Positions 36,601 to 49,010 are shown, counted from the stretch's first letter. The stretch: DNA of 64,000 nt from Sodalis endosymbiont of Henestaris halophilus (GCF_900161835.1 NZ_LT897836.1:496001-560000), one strand, 5' to 3'. The notes: generated from the letters alone by a model not told the origin. Program-made: numbers and translations.

Positions 36601-39363
36601 TATTCGCTATAATAAACAAAATTAATATTGTATAAATTAAAATAAACTTATCAATATTTTTGATAAGCTTTTGGCTTAACGTTATGTCTGTATGCGACAG
36701 TGTTTGGCGATGAGCGGATAGCGCTTTAATGATGCCAAATTAAACCAGAAAGTTGTAGTAGGTTAATAAATCTTGTGCAACTAAATGTGCAAAAGAAAAT
36801 ATAAAAGTTTGTATACATATTTAGGTGTGATTATAATTTACTGCGTTCATTTTAATTAATAAAGATTTGGAGTTGACTGATGTATTATCACACACAATAG
36901 TAAAGCATTAACGCAATCATTTTATTATTACTGCTGTAATCTCTTGATGCTTAAGAGATATGTCTTAATATACTTAGTCATTTTATGACAAATCAGCTAT
37001 TGTAAGAATAGCTGTGAGCATTTTCTCATGACTTTATTGCTTGTGCTTGCAATTATGATCGCATATTAGGATAATAGATGTATGAAGTATTTATTTTACT
37101 TGCATTCATAACTTTGGTTATGAATGCGTTATTCCTTTCTTTAAAATAAAGAATATTATTCTAGTAAGATCAAGGTGATTTGGTTTTGAGTAGTAATATA
37201 ACAGAGTAGTTACAATGAAATAATATCACACTTAGTAATTATAGCTAAGTGTGACGTATTTTAATACCGGGTTGTATTCAATTGCTATTATTAATATAAA
37301 TTAATAATCTCTATGGTTTGGTTTCTTTGATTATGCACTAATCATACATGCTTTTATTCTTCTTTGAAATGATCGTTTGTAGTAAAACTGCATTTTAGTA
37401 TAGTTAAAGTTATTTGATTTATAGTGATGGAAATAGTATATCGGTAACTGTGAATGGCGTTAGTTGCTTATTGCGCTCTATTATTTGGTATGCTATCCTC
37501 TACAGTTTTATAGTGCGCGAGAAAAATCTACTGGTCAGCTGCAACCAAAATTAATTTCACATTTAAAGCAATGTGCGGGAAACTCGTTAACCACGCAAAT
37601 TTTTTACGAGGTGGCTGGCCTATTATCAAGAATAATTGCTTACATTTATTTAAATGGTTTTAATTAACTACTAATATCGTTTTAATTAAAGCTGTTAGTT
37701 ATTAAATTTAGGATTAATAGTATTAGTGCATGAGTGCATGCATATTAATTGAAATTTTTTTTGATATACGGTGTTACATTTATACACAAATGCCCATCAG
37801 CATAGCATTAACTTATCTTCATAGGTAAAGAATTAAAGTTCTACCTAGCGCTTTCTTGTAAGAAGATTTAAAACCATAAATTATTAATAATATTTATTAA
37901 ATGGTCTTTTAATATCAGGTGTAGAACGAGTATGTTGACTCAACGTAATTTACTTGTTTTAATGAATCATTTATTAAGAAGTAATTATTTAGTGTTAAAT
38001 ATTCTAACAAATAAAGCCATTCTTTTATATTATTTGCACGTAATAAAATTATTATAAAGGAATGACGGTTGGTGATGTAATTTTTACGCATTATATATAA
38101 GTAGTAGTAATAAATAATGCGGTAATATAACTGTATTGCATAAATGTAAGTAAAATTTTGTATTTGGTTTTTATTTTTACCACTCCAATAAGTAATTTAA
38201 AGTTAGCTATTCGCTAATGTATATTAAATTAATAAGAAAATGTCCATCACTTTTATCAAAAGTGCGTTTGAGCACTTTAAAGTTGCATAATAAAATATTA
38301 TATTATGAGTTAGTTATAAGTTATAATAGTAAATATTTATGAATTAAATATTATTATAAACTTAAAAAACAAATTATTCATAATTTGTCAATTAGTTATA
38401 TATTTGTAATATTGATTTATGTAATTAATAAAATATTTTATATTTCATTTTAATTTGTACATTAATAAAATTAAAGAATTTATTAATTTTAAAATAATAT
38501 TTTACAAATAAAATAACATGCATTAGTCTAATTATCTTAATAAGTTTTGCTATTAGTTCATGATCTGAATGTTAATACTGAACTATGCTTGATTTATGCA
38601 AACTTTAACGATATATAATTATTTACTAAGTATTAATTAATTCATAAGAATATGTTTATTATAACACTTAGTACTACTTTTATTAGTAAAATAAACTTTT
38701 ATAAAGTTACTTGTAACAACATAAGAGCGGTATCTTTAATAAAGATCCTTGTAATAATTTAAATTAGTTTAAATAAAAGATATTACTGAATACAAGATCC
38801 ATGTTAAACTTAAAATAAGTTTAAATTGTTAAACTAATAGCATTAAGCAAGCTACACCACTTAGTGTGGTACTTACTTTGTAAGTAAAGTAAAGAATAAG
38901 GATTGGGTTATTTTATTCATTTAATATTTCACTATCAACTCATTAGTTAGTAATAAATAGTATGTTTATTTAGTCAATTTACCAAAGAATATTTGGTAAG
39001 TTCAGATTATGTAATGTCAACAAGTTGACATTAACGTAAGCTTCAGTCTTACGATACACATGTGTGATATTACCATTATTTTACAGATTGCGCTTATCTT
39101 GATAGTCTTCTTGATAATTAGCTATGTCAAGAATAATACTTTAACATATTAATAATTTTATTAAATTATAATAGCTGTAATGCCAGAGTGATGCGTGATT
39201 TATGAGGATGAGATATCAACGCAAAAGCATCTTAAATATTAGGCCTGGGAAGTTATGCGCTACGTTCTTTACACTGCTTGTAATGCCGTGTTTGATATAT
39301 TTTATGTGATTTTTTAGTAGCAGAAAACAAGTATTTTGAATTATGTGTTTTGACCACCATCGC
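33612..39363. other. 5.7-kb extremely AT-rich gene-less region after tRNA-Arg
   Basis: No credible gene on either strand. Base composition is far more extreme than in other spacers (6 G/C in 38401-38460), suggesting the oldest non-functional DNA in the window. It contains the second synteny join, between argU (E. coli 12 min) and parE (68 min). I saw no second copy of the tRNA 3' end that would mark an attachment site. The 67-codon frame at 37464-37667 resembles nothing known. Confidence 0.6.
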
Positions 39364-41258
39364 TTACATTTCAATTTTTGCTGCGTTGCTTTTTTTGCAA
39401 CCAATCGCGGCGGTCTTTGGTACGTTTTTTTTTGCTAAAAGCATATCCATTATTGCCAGCGACTATTGCATATCGTCTTCTTTTACCGTTAACTGTACCA
39501 ATTGGCGAGTATTGGGGTCAAGTGTTGTTTCGCGTAACTGCAGCGGGTTCATTTCCCCTAGCCCTTTAAAACGCTGCACTGTAGGTTTGCCTTTTTTGCG
39601 TTTTAATTGTTTTAGTACGCTTATTTTCTTCTTCATTTAGTGTTTAATAAACTGTTTTATTGAAATCGATGCAATAGAGTGGTGGCATAGCCAAATAAAT
39701 ATTACCCTCCTTTACCAGTTTACGGAAATGCTGCATGAACAAAAGCACATAGCAACGTTGCAATATGCAGGCCATCTGAGTCTGCATCTGCCAGGATGCA
39801 AATTTTGCCGTACCGTAGCTGACTTAGATCGTTGCTATCAGGATCGATACCCAAGTGCTACTGATATATTATGTACTTCCTGCGATGCCAATGTCATCGT
39901 CTGATGACACCTCTCAGGTGTTAAGTATTTTCCCTTTAAGCGGCATAATAGCTTGATATTGCCGATTTCTTGCCTGTTTTGGCAGATCCCGTCAGCCGAA
40001 TCCCCTTCAACCAGGAATATTTCCGTACGTTCCAAATCCTGAGCGGTACAGTCAGCCAACTTTTCTGGCAGCGATGGAACGTTAGTAAATTTTGATGCAC
40101 TACTTTCTTAGCCGCACGCAAACGACGGTGGGCGTGGATGACAGCTATTTCTGCAAGCTGCTCTGCTTCTAATATATTTTGATTTAGCCAAAGGCTAAAA
40201 GCATTTTTCACACAGCTAGAAATAAATGTGGTGCTTTGTCGCGATGACAGCCTTTCTTTGGTTTGGCTGGTGAACTGTGGATTAAGCATTTGTACCGATA
40301 GTACATAAGAGCAGCGCTCCCAGATATCGTCCACCGACAATTTAATGCCACGCGGCAAAAGATTGCGATATTCGCAAAGCTCTCGTATCGCATCTAACAG
40401 ACCCTGGCGCAACCCGTTAACGTGAGTTCCACCCCTGTGGGGTGGGGAGTAAATTCACATAGCTCTCGGTCATCAATTCTCCATTTTCCGGCAGCCAGAG
40501 CAATGCCAAATTTACTATTGCACTATCCGCCTTTTATCGTGCTAAAAAAAGGAGATTTTGGTAGCGTAGTAAGTCCATTTATTTTTTCATTGAAGTAATC
40601 AGTCAAGCCTGCCTGGTAGCACCAACTTTGTTGAATATTATTCACCTGATCCTGAAAGACAATTTTTACGCCGGGACAAAGAATCTCCTTCGCTTTTAGC
40701 AAATGTTTTGGACGTGATATTGAGAAGCAGGGATTATCGAAGAATCGCTTGTCCGGCCAGAAATGGACACTAGTGCCGCTATTAAACTTGGAACAAGTGC
40801 CAATTACTCTTAGATCTTCTACTTTATTACTATTCTCAAACACGATGCGGTAAATATTACCGTTGCGCCGCATTGTTACATCAACTTTTGTGGACAGGGC
40901 GTTAACTACCGATATACCTACCCCATGTAGTCCGCCGGAGAATTAATAATTTTATTAGAAAACTTGCCGCCGGCGTGCAATCGGAAAGTATCAATTCCAC
41001 CGCGGGCACACCCTCTTTAGGGTGGATATCGACCGGAATACCGCGCCCGTTGTCATTAATTTTTAGCGACTGATCGGCGTGCAAAATTACATTAATGCTC
41101 TTAGCATAGCCTGCAATAGCCTGGTCAAAGCTATTATCTATCACTTCTTGTCTAAGATGATTAGGCCGAGAAGTATCGGTATATATTCCTAGATGTCATC
41201 GAATTGGTTCTAATACGCTTAGTACTTCTATCGTATTAGAGTTATAGTTTTATATGAT
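39364..41258 (-). pseudogene. parE: Topoisomerase IV subunit B, full-length pseudogene
   Basis: The 1895 bp equal the 1893 bp of an intact E. coli parE, and almost the whole protein can be followed through changing frames. The expected start codon is ATC, codon 3 is TAA, and an arginine codon in VLEPIR*HLG is TGA. Frameshifts follow in ELIL (about 41000), before FSGGLHGVGI, after PFFSTIKGG (about 40520), and near 40060, with more in the C-terminal third. The Toprim motif EGDSAGG reads EGDSADG. The end (WLQKKQRSK, then AKIEM*) is still clear. Composition is gene-like, so the loss is recent compared with other fossils. ParE with ParC decatenates daughter chromosomes. Confidence 0.97.
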
Positions 41259-43070
41259 TTATAAATTGACTCCTATATTATAATATACCGTTTAGGTAGT
41301 TTACCTCAAAGGTTATTAATTTGGAATTAGATATACTTTGTAGCGTCAATTATAGTTTAACCAGGAGGTAAGCCTTAAAATTCCATGATGTAAAGTAATT
41401 ATTAAAACCTACGAAAGTGCGGTGTGTCATTTAATTATACGGTTTAGTTATAATAGGTCTATTTAAACCTTAGCAAGGAGGTAATCTGGGATATTAGCTG
41501 CTTCTTTGCTTCAGAAATCAAGTAATATTCTGCAACTTTAGTACATTTACCCGCATCATCTTTAATTTAATAGATGTCAGCGTTGCAAAAATATTTTTGA
41601 TATGAGGTGAATATTTCTTGCCCTCTAAAATATTACATAAGTAAATTCAAGGGATTAATCGTCAGCATTAGAATAAATTGCGATAATTAAGTGTAACCTC
41701 ATTATTCAAAATGTATTCATCAATTTTGGCAGTTTTAGTTAGCTATTTCATAATAGTTTTATTATTTATTTTTAATAAGGCATTAGCTGATAGATATCTG
41801 TACGGTGGTACATTTAGTAAATATCTAGCTAGATAGCTAGGTTAACAAGTAGGAATTATTGAAGTTATGTGGATATAAACGTGTTTACATAAGTATCTCT
41901 TATAAATCAGTGCGTGTAGATTAATCAGTGCACGCGTATATGTTTTATTTTTAGTTGCCGCGCTGTAGTCTGTTCGGTGCACCCAAGCAATAAGCTAGAA
42001 ATGACGCCGGTCAAATTGATTTGCGGGTGCCTATATTGACATTGGTACAATGCGGTTTGAAATACACGTAGGTGAAAGGCGTTGCTACATGTACTGTCCT
42101 AGTCAATTTAACTTTTTAGTGCTTGATGAATATTTTTCAGTACATAATATTAATTAATACAGGTGGTTGTATCACGTTCGTAAGTGGTGTTTCAGGTTGT
42201 AACAATCAATCTAAATATAGCCTAAAAGAAGTATGATATTAATATGTAATAGCAATATATATTTTCTAAGGTTTGGTGGGCTGGTTGTAACCAGCCCACC
42301 AAACCTTACAAGCTCTAAAGCTAATAGTTGTTTAATTTGCTGGTTAGCAAGCTGTGTTTTTTAGCAGTATTAACTGCTACTTTTTGCCGATTAGTAACTA
42401 TTTAGCACTGGAGATTATCTACTTATTAAGTACATATTAATTACTATGTATCGTTTTCAGAAAAATCATAGTTAACAGGGATAGACAACAGCAGAGAGCG
42501 GGTCATGCGCATAATCTCGGTAGTAGAATAACGATAGACCTAAGATTTAGTAACCTCGCGTTTAGGTAGCTAGTAATGATTATTAAATGAAAGAGCAGCT
42601 GTTATAGCTGTAATATTGTACTGTGTTTTCAGTATCTGGCTATGCCTGCGCAAGGTATTTGACCCACCGCGAGAATAATATCTCATACTCACTCGTAAAC
42701 AAGTTGGTATTGACGATTTTTAAAATACCGACATTATCGTTCTCTAGCTACAAAAGATAGTCAACATGTTATCTTAATATTATTCTTTGGATATCTAACT
42801 ATATAACTTAACAAATAGGAATTGTTATGGCAATATGCCTCTAAAAGAATAGCGTAATTTGTTCGCGAAGATTTTTAATTTATGTTAATACATAAATGTT
42901 GAAAGAATGTATTTCTTTAAATAAGTTAAATGCGATGTGTAGCTAATAATCAGTTGCCTAAAATTCATTTTTTAATTATAGCTTCATATTGTAGCGTAAT
43001 AATCATAAAAAGAAAGTTTATTTCGGTAGGTGGTGTCATAAAAGTAATAGAAGATATTTTATCTACATAA
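41259..43070. other. Spacer where yqiA, cpdA and yqiB are expected
   Basis: The 1.81-kb length is close to the combined length of these three E. coli genes between parE and nudF, so full-length fossils are likely, but I could not align any frame convincingly. It contains the perfect palindrome at 42267-42308. Confidence 0.45.
42267..42308. repeat. Perfect 42-bp palindrome (20-bp arms)
   Basis: Arms TAAGGTTTGGTGGGCTGGTT (42267-42286) and its exact reverse complement (42289-42308) are separated by GT. The arms are GC-rich in an AT-rich spacer. No T-run follows on either strand, so it is not a standard terminator. Confidence 0.97.
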
Positions 43071-43703
43071 TTAATAACCCCACCCTTTTCTTAAAGATTC
43101 ATGGTGCAATGCTAGCCATTGCAGAGCAATCACAGAGGCGGCATTATCAATAACTCCTTCTTCCACCCAACAGTATGCTTGTGTGCGGCTTACTGCATGG
43201 AGACGGATATCTTCATTTTCATCTATTAATCCATGGATACCCTCAGCTTTTTGTGCATTTACTTCTCCTACCATCACCATCAGGCGTTCACTTGTGCTTC
43301 CAGGACTAGCTAAATAGCTTAGCATATGTTTGCAGCGACCTACCGATAGGCCTGTTTCCTCAACCGCTTCTCGTCGGGCAACCTGTTCGAATGTTTCTCC
43401 AGGCTTAATCATACCAGCTACTAGTTCTAATAGCCAAGGGGTCAGGCTGCTATCATAAGCGGCAATACGAATTTGCTCTAATAATATAACTTGATCACGC
43501 TGTGCGTCATATGGTAATAGTACAACCGCATGTCCGCGCTCAAAAATCTCCCTGGTCACGGGCTGGCTCATGTTTCCATTAAATAGTTTGTGACGGAAGT
43601 GATAAAGTTTCATCTTGAAAAAGCCATTATACAATGTGTTACGGGAAAGCATTTCAACATCATCACGACAAAATGTAACCGGCGTAACAAAAGAAGAAGT
43701 CAT
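43071..43703 (-). CDS. nudF: ADP-ribose pyrophosphatase (Nudix)
   Basis: 210 residues (209 in E. coli). It hydrolyses ADP-ribose to AMP and ribose-5-phosphate, and in E. coli also ADP-glucose. The Nudix box spans residues 97-119 with the metal-binding helix RREAVEETG intact. REIFERGHA and GIHGLIDENEDIR match family segments. GGAGC precedes the ATG at 43701-43703. It lies between parE and tolC as in E. coli, both of which are broken here, so it stands alone. Confidence 0.95.
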   Translation of the reverse strand: MTSSFVTPVTFCRDDVEMLSRNTLYNGFFKMKLYHFRHKLFNGNMSQPVTREIFERGHAVVLLPYDAQRDQVILLEQIRIAAYDSSLTPWLLELVAGMIKPGETFEQVARREAVEETGLSVGRCKHMLSYLASPGSTSERLMVMVGEVNAQKAEGIHGLIDENEDIRLHAVSRTQAYCWVEEGVIDNAASVIALQWLALHHESLRKGWGY

Positions 43704-43899
43704 TATAAGCGCTCCTATTATGAAATAACTCCATAGACAGGTTAGTTCAATCAGACTGCTAGAAACTAATATTTATTATGAATCACAAAGAGTAGTGCCT
43801 CACTATTGTAAATAATGCCGGCATGGCGCGTACAGCCTCCTGATTCTGTTCTGATAATTATGTTATTTAAAACAATTTAACTAAATAAATTATTTTACT

Positions 43900-45200
43900 T
43901 ACTTATAAAATTGAGTCTCGTGAACTTTTAGTAAAATAATTAGGTGTAAAATCCACCACAGACTACAACCAAGTGTATTAGTAGATGAGTTTTTTTTCAA
44001 CCTGCGATTTTCGCTACCCCACTCTCAATATGTCTTTTCCAAGACTTAATGAAAGAATAGTCCCCCCTAGGGTTTTTCATGATGATTGAAATAAATTATA
44101 CGTGCACTTAGTATTTTACGATAACCATGGTGTCAATTGCAACGGGTTCAATGAGGCGCTAGAATTGACTTATACTATTTCGATATATCGAAATACTGTA
44201 TTTCAACTCTTAGCAATGGCTATTTTAAGATATGTCATATTGATCTATAATTATTAATGCTTAATGTATTTAATACTAATGTAATATATTAAATATTGTA
44301 ATATAACATACGCAAAACAGATGTTTATTGTCAATAAAGCAAATAATCGTGTTTTTTAACGTTGGTTTTGGAGAGATTACTTATATTTAACATGAGAATA
44401 CGTAATATAATATTGTTTTGTTTTCGACAATGATCATTAATCATGATCTTAACAATGTGCTATAAGCGCTACAGTATATTATTAGTATTAATTATCCGTA
44501 ATTAGTTATTATGAATTATCGTTAGTTTAAAAACTTAGCGTAGAATGCGATTATTAACATCTTAAAAGAGACTCATAATAGGATCTTAACCTAAGGTATT
44601 AACACGTTTTCGCAAGATTTAATCTATGAACAAATCTTTTGCTACTAAGCGGTTATTTGCCGACTCTGGACATAAATGTGTTGTTGATTTCGGCTATACT
44701 AAAGAGAACTATTTTAGTTCTTATAATAATTTCTTTATTAATGCTTATAAGCAGCTAAAGATATCGGACTAAACCTCAAATATTGTTTTAATATGTTGTG
44801 TTATAGTTACGGTTTTTTAACTGTTAGTAGTTACAACGTGTATTATAATTTCGTTAGCGTAAGTTAACAGTTTAAAAAAGCTCATGGCACCATGGTCAGG
44901 ATTTTGCGTTCGTCGTTTAACAATATTTTAATTTCATTTTTGCATTGTTATTGCCTACGAAAAAGATTTTTTTGAGCAAAATTCTATGGGGTGTTTAAAC
45001 CTCACTATTAGGTAGACATTTTTACGATAATAGCTGCACGAGCTGCCTGCGTTACTAACACGTTATATCGTGGAAAACTAAATCTATTCCAGGTTAGATA
45101 AAGCGATTAGATTAATAAGTTAAACCTGTCATCTGCCCTTTATACTTTGAATAAATCAAAGTTAATAACTCTGAATAATACGAATACGTTTAAAAAACGA
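43900..45200 (+). pseudogene. tolC: Outer membrane channel TolC fossil (approximate limits)
   Basis: Divergent from nudF, where E. coli has tolC. A plus-strand piece at 44626-44772 is still open (48 codons). Its second half, SGHKCVVDF then INAYKQ, follows SAHRSVVQT then INAYKQ of the TolC coiled-coil barrel at almost the same spacing, and LIYEQ just upstream recalls LPIYQG. The rest is too decayed to align and the interval is shorter than 1.48 kb from the expected start, so deletions have occurred. Limits are estimates. Confidence 0.55.
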
Positions 45201-48097
45201 TACTCATGGATCCGCAGATCGTTTCACCGAAAATGCTCCTTAAGATAGCCCATGCCGATGGTTTTGGTATGTTGCAAAAGCGACCCTCAAAATATCGTTC
45301 AGTAGCAAGTATTACTTGTGGTTCCTCAACTATCGTATACAACCAATTTATCCTAATTATAGCAGCTACTTCACCGACGTCTAATGAGCTTATTATATGC
45401 AATTACTGCCGGCATGAAGTTCTATTCTAGAGATATAGCTATATCTGTTTTCTGATCTTGGCCGCTGGCGATATCTTTTGTTTTTACCTGCTGTTAAAGA
45501 AAAAGATCATAAAGAAATGTATAATTACGTAAAGATATCGATTGCAAACGGTCTATGCTTTATTTGTCATCATGTCTCCTCTATTAATTCAATTTACCTT
45601 TTAATAAAACAGGATTGGAATAATACAAAATATACTAAATAGATTAATAACGTTACCTCTCGGCAACTACTTGGTCCCTTTATCAAATAGCGATTATAAT
45701 ACTATGAATAGATACTATTTTCTATTAACCAGTTATAAAAAGCGATGAAATATTATGTTGTACACACACAGTGATACTATCGTACTAGTATCAATCACTA
45801 TCTTAGCAAACAAATATCCATGTACTGTAATACAGTTTTCTTAATCACCGTCTTATAAATAACTAACAGAACATAAAATACATCGTAATCGATAAAAACT
45901 ATACCGACGCGCGAGAAAGCTATCAAGTCTGATTTTCATTTTACATCATTGTCAGTGGCCGCAAAAGTGCTATACGATCGCTATTAGTTCATTGCACCTT
46001 GGGGTGTAAATAAAAACGTTGGAGGCGGATAACGCTAAGGGCTATCAAAAATATGTTTACAGGTAGTTGACAAGATGTTGTTTAACCATAGACTGATAAC
46101 TTGCTTTTGTGTACCTTTGCATATATGATTGTTTATATACCACACGTCTAGCAAGTAACTTCAGCTGTTATGTTAATTTTGTTTTGACTGGACAAACAAA
46201 ATCTATTATCCGCCAAAATTGTTAGAAATCAATAACAATACACTTATTGTGCTGTATGAAGCAGTGTTATTTCAATAGATTTATCTAGAATATCTGGATT
46301 CATGCTAAGTAATATTGTTTGCCAACACCTGGTTATTACAATAGTCTACAAGAAGATTTAATCTTCTTTTGCTGTAACTTTAATCGCATCACGATTTATC
46401 TATACTTTATAGGCGATTAAGTACCAAAAGCTTTGATAAAAGATCGTGTGATAATCTCTCATTTGCAGAGTTTTGTCATGGAGACAACGTTACTTAAAAT
46501 ACGTTTCTTTATATTGCTGCTCCCAGTATCTGAGAGAAAGGGAAATTTCTAAATATGTATAATCAAGTTAGCAACAATCTGTTCAAGCTTTACCTTTGGG
46601 AATTTATTCCCCGCAAGATGTTATCTATTAAGCTTGATAAATGGGAGTCTTTGGTTAGCTATCGTATTAGAAATGCGTCTTGTATAACAAAAAAACTTTT
46701 ATCAGTACTCTTCTGATAAGAGTTTTTTACTATCTTAATTTATTAATAATCTATTTTAGAAGAAAATTTCCTGCTGATAAACAATGATGTATGGTAGAAT
46801 TAATATTCTCTTTCAATAGGTGTGAACGTTCAAATATTCTAGTAAAATGAGAAAATATCTAAGTGGTGTGGTACAGCTAGGAATATTTTATTATACAGAT
46901 ATTTTCTGTAACGCTTCTGGGGTATAGCTATTATAGTTTATCAGTAATTGGCTGGTCAACTATGAAACCTTTGTCATTGTTTTTCGTGAATGTAGATATA
47001 TAATTACATAGTATCTTTCCTGTTTTGATCCGCATATTATCTTTGATTAATCTTGTTTTTCCTGTTAATGTTTAAATTTACCTAAACGGGGATAAAGTAT
47101 GTTGCTATATACCTTATTGTGTTATGAGTCATGACTCTCAGTCTTGTAATCGATTAATTGTCGATCTTGCTTTCTAACAACAAAGTATTCCCTTTGGGAA
47201 TTGAACAGTTCGGTATTTAATATTGCTAATAATCTATTAAGCAAGGGGTTTTTGCGTTTTTATCTTCCTCCCCTGCGTTCACTGATTAAATGATTATGCA
47301 TATTAATAGGGATAGTTTTTCCCTACATGGGTGTAACTTGTGCGCAAGTTTTTATAATCAAATGACCGTATTTGTTACTGGCTATTTACTTTTATTTCAC
47401 ATGGGGATAATATTTCCCCTTAATTACAAAAATGTTTGATACAGCTGTTATCAGAAACGAGATATAACGTGGTATCTTTCAGGTCTTGTATCGAACTATT
47501 AATGATTTATTAATAGATAGATATTAGCATTTTACTCAACATTTATCCTTAATTTGTTGTCTTTTGTTACTGTGATTTATGGTAAGATTTTAACGTCTTA
47601 TCGCATAAATGAGATAAAATAATTAAATCAATCAAGAAATTATAGAATTTCAAATTAATAAATTAAGATTAAATATAATTTTAGTCAGTGTATTATTATA
47701 TTCTAACTTAGTGCCCACCTGATTTAGATCATAGCTTATACTGCTCAATCATGACAGTAGTACTGCGAAATTATCTCTTAGTCATACCAGTTCGCAGTGC
47801 ATATCGATGATACATAACGCCAACAAAATTAATTCTACGAGATTATCACTTCATATAAGATAATTATTCGGTGTTAGCATACGTGACTGATCTGCAAGTA
47901 TATAAAGTAGTTTATTTATCAGGTGGATACACTATTGGAGTTTTTTATATGTGTTGTAGTCTTTAGTATTATACGTTTATTTATTGATCAGTTATTCACG
48001 GAGTAATTGAGGATTTGCTCTTAGCAATAGATGTAAAAGTTAAAGTCAGTTGCCAATTAACTCCAATTAAAGTGATTGCCCAGATACTTAATTTACT
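45201..48097. other. Gene-less region before ribB
   Basis: E. coli has ygiB, ygiC, ygiD and zupT here. I recognise none. Overlapping opposite-strand frames at 45190-45402 and 45206-45430 have no relatives I know. A 53-codon plus-strand frame at 46555-46716 runs into a terminator-like hairpin and is doubtful. Confidence 0.45.
46691..46728. terminator. Terminator-like hairpin with A-run before and T-run after
   Basis: A 14-bp stem (AAAACTTTTATCAG with CTGATAAGAGTTTT, one G-T pair) is flanked by A's on the left and T's on the right, so it could terminate transcription on either strand. No intact gene lies close on either side. Confidence 0.5.
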
Positions 48098-48742
48098 TCA
48101 CACTTCCAGAAGACGACGATAAGTGACTAGATCTTTAATGGTAAGCACTGGCATATTATGATGTTGAGAAAAAACTATAATTTCTGGAACTTGTGCCATT
48201 GTGCCATCGTCATTGGTAACTTCACATAGCACGCCAGCTGGCTTCAGTCCGGCGAGCGTGGTCAAATCAACGGCTGCTTCGGTATGTCCACCGCGCACCA
48301 GAACACCACCTCGCTGCGCTAACAGCGGAAATACATGCCCGGGACGGTTAAGATCATTTGGTTTAGCGTTATCTTTTATTGCGGTCCGAATTGTCGTGAG
48401 TCGATCAGCGGCAGATACCCCTGTGCTAATGCCTTGAGCAGCTTCAATAGTCACGGTAAAAGGCGTTTGATAATGACTGCTGTTATGTTCAACCATCATC
48501 GGTAGCTTTAGTTGTTGGCGGCGTTCTTCAGTTAGTGATAAACACACAATACCGCTGCCGTGGCGAATAGTCAGCGCCATTTGCTCAAAAGTCATGTTTT
48601 CTGCGGCAAATATCATATCTCCTTCATTTTCACGATCTGCATCGTCTAGTACGAGTACTCCGCGGCCGTTGCGCAGCGCCTCCAATGCATTCTCCACGCG
48701 TTGAAGTGGAGAACCGAATTCGGAAAGAACTGTCTGATTCAT
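48098..48742 (-). CDS. ribB: 3,4-dihydroxy-2-butanone 4-phosphate synthase
   Basis: 214 residues (217 in E. coli). It converts ribulose-5-phosphate to the four-carbon precursor of riboflavin. The acidic metal-binding loop [11 protein letters not shown] is at residues 33-43, followed by [11 protein letters not shown] and the substrate site [10 protein letters not shown], then [15 protein letters not shown] lies upstream of the ATG at 48740-48742. A long leader resembling the FMN riboswitch precedes it. Retention of ribB while most neighbours decayed suggests a need for riboflavin, for the bacterium or its host. Confidence 0.96.
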   Translation of the reverse strand: MNQTVLSEFGSPLQRVENALEALRNGRGVLVLDDADRENEGDMIFAAENMTFEQMALTIRHGSGIVCLSLTEERRQQLKLPMMVEHNSSHYQTPFTVTIEAAQGISTGVSAADRLTTIRTAIKDNAKPNDLNRPGHVFPLLAQRGGVLVRGGHTEAAVDLTTLAGLKPAGVLCEVTNDDGTMAQVPEIIVFSQHHNMPVLTIKDLVTYRRLLEV

Positions 48743-48849
48743 GGTAAATAAAATCCTTATAATTAATGTGGATTACCATAATCAGGGCAGATCTAGGATT
48801 GGCCGATAACCGGCCAGAATAACGATATCAATCCTTTTATAGTTAGATA

Positions 48850-49010
48850 TCATTATTTTCCCATCGAGATTATTACCTCGGCCCTTGAGTTATGTCTGAT
48901 CTGCGAATCTTAGATCGAACGCATTCTTATTGCTCATGGGCTTTTTGTGCAATACTCTAGCCAGTGGTGTATCTCCCTGGTGGTGGGGGATTGCATTCCG
49001 CCCTGAGAAC
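48850..49010 (-). promoter_or_regulatory. FMN riboswitch (RFN element) leader of ribB, partly degenerate
   Basis: The ribB leader keeps the RFN landmarks in order on the minus strand. TCTCAGGGCGG begins at about 49008, then CCCCCACCACC, and later GCAGATCAGACATAACTC, GGGCCGAGG and TCGATGGGA, ending near 48853. These match the E. coli ribB leader (CAGGGCGG, CCCCACCGGCGG, GCAGATCCGGTG, GGGCCGACGG, CCGGATGGGA). Downstream, TGCCCTGATTATGGTAA close to the gene is also conserved. Several stem bases differ (GGAAT where GGGGC is usual), so ligand binding may be weakened or lost. Confidence 0.8.

Noticed and set aside
39936-40412. Hypothetical 158-residue protein
   Set aside because: It is one frame of the parE pseudogene (GLLDAIRELCEYRN, ERLSSRQ) and ends in a shifted, non-homologous tail.
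44626-44772. Small intact gene of 48 codons
   Set aside because: Its second half follows TolC (INAYKQ at the right spacing) and it stands at the tolC locus, so it is an open piece of a fossil.
45190-45430. Overlapping opposite-strand frames of 70 and 74 codons
   Set aside because: Neither translation resembles a known protein, neither has a good ribosome site, and the region is decayed DNA.
46555-46716. 53-codon plus-strand frame
   Set aside because: No recognisable family, poor ribosome site, and its end overlaps a terminator-like hairpin.
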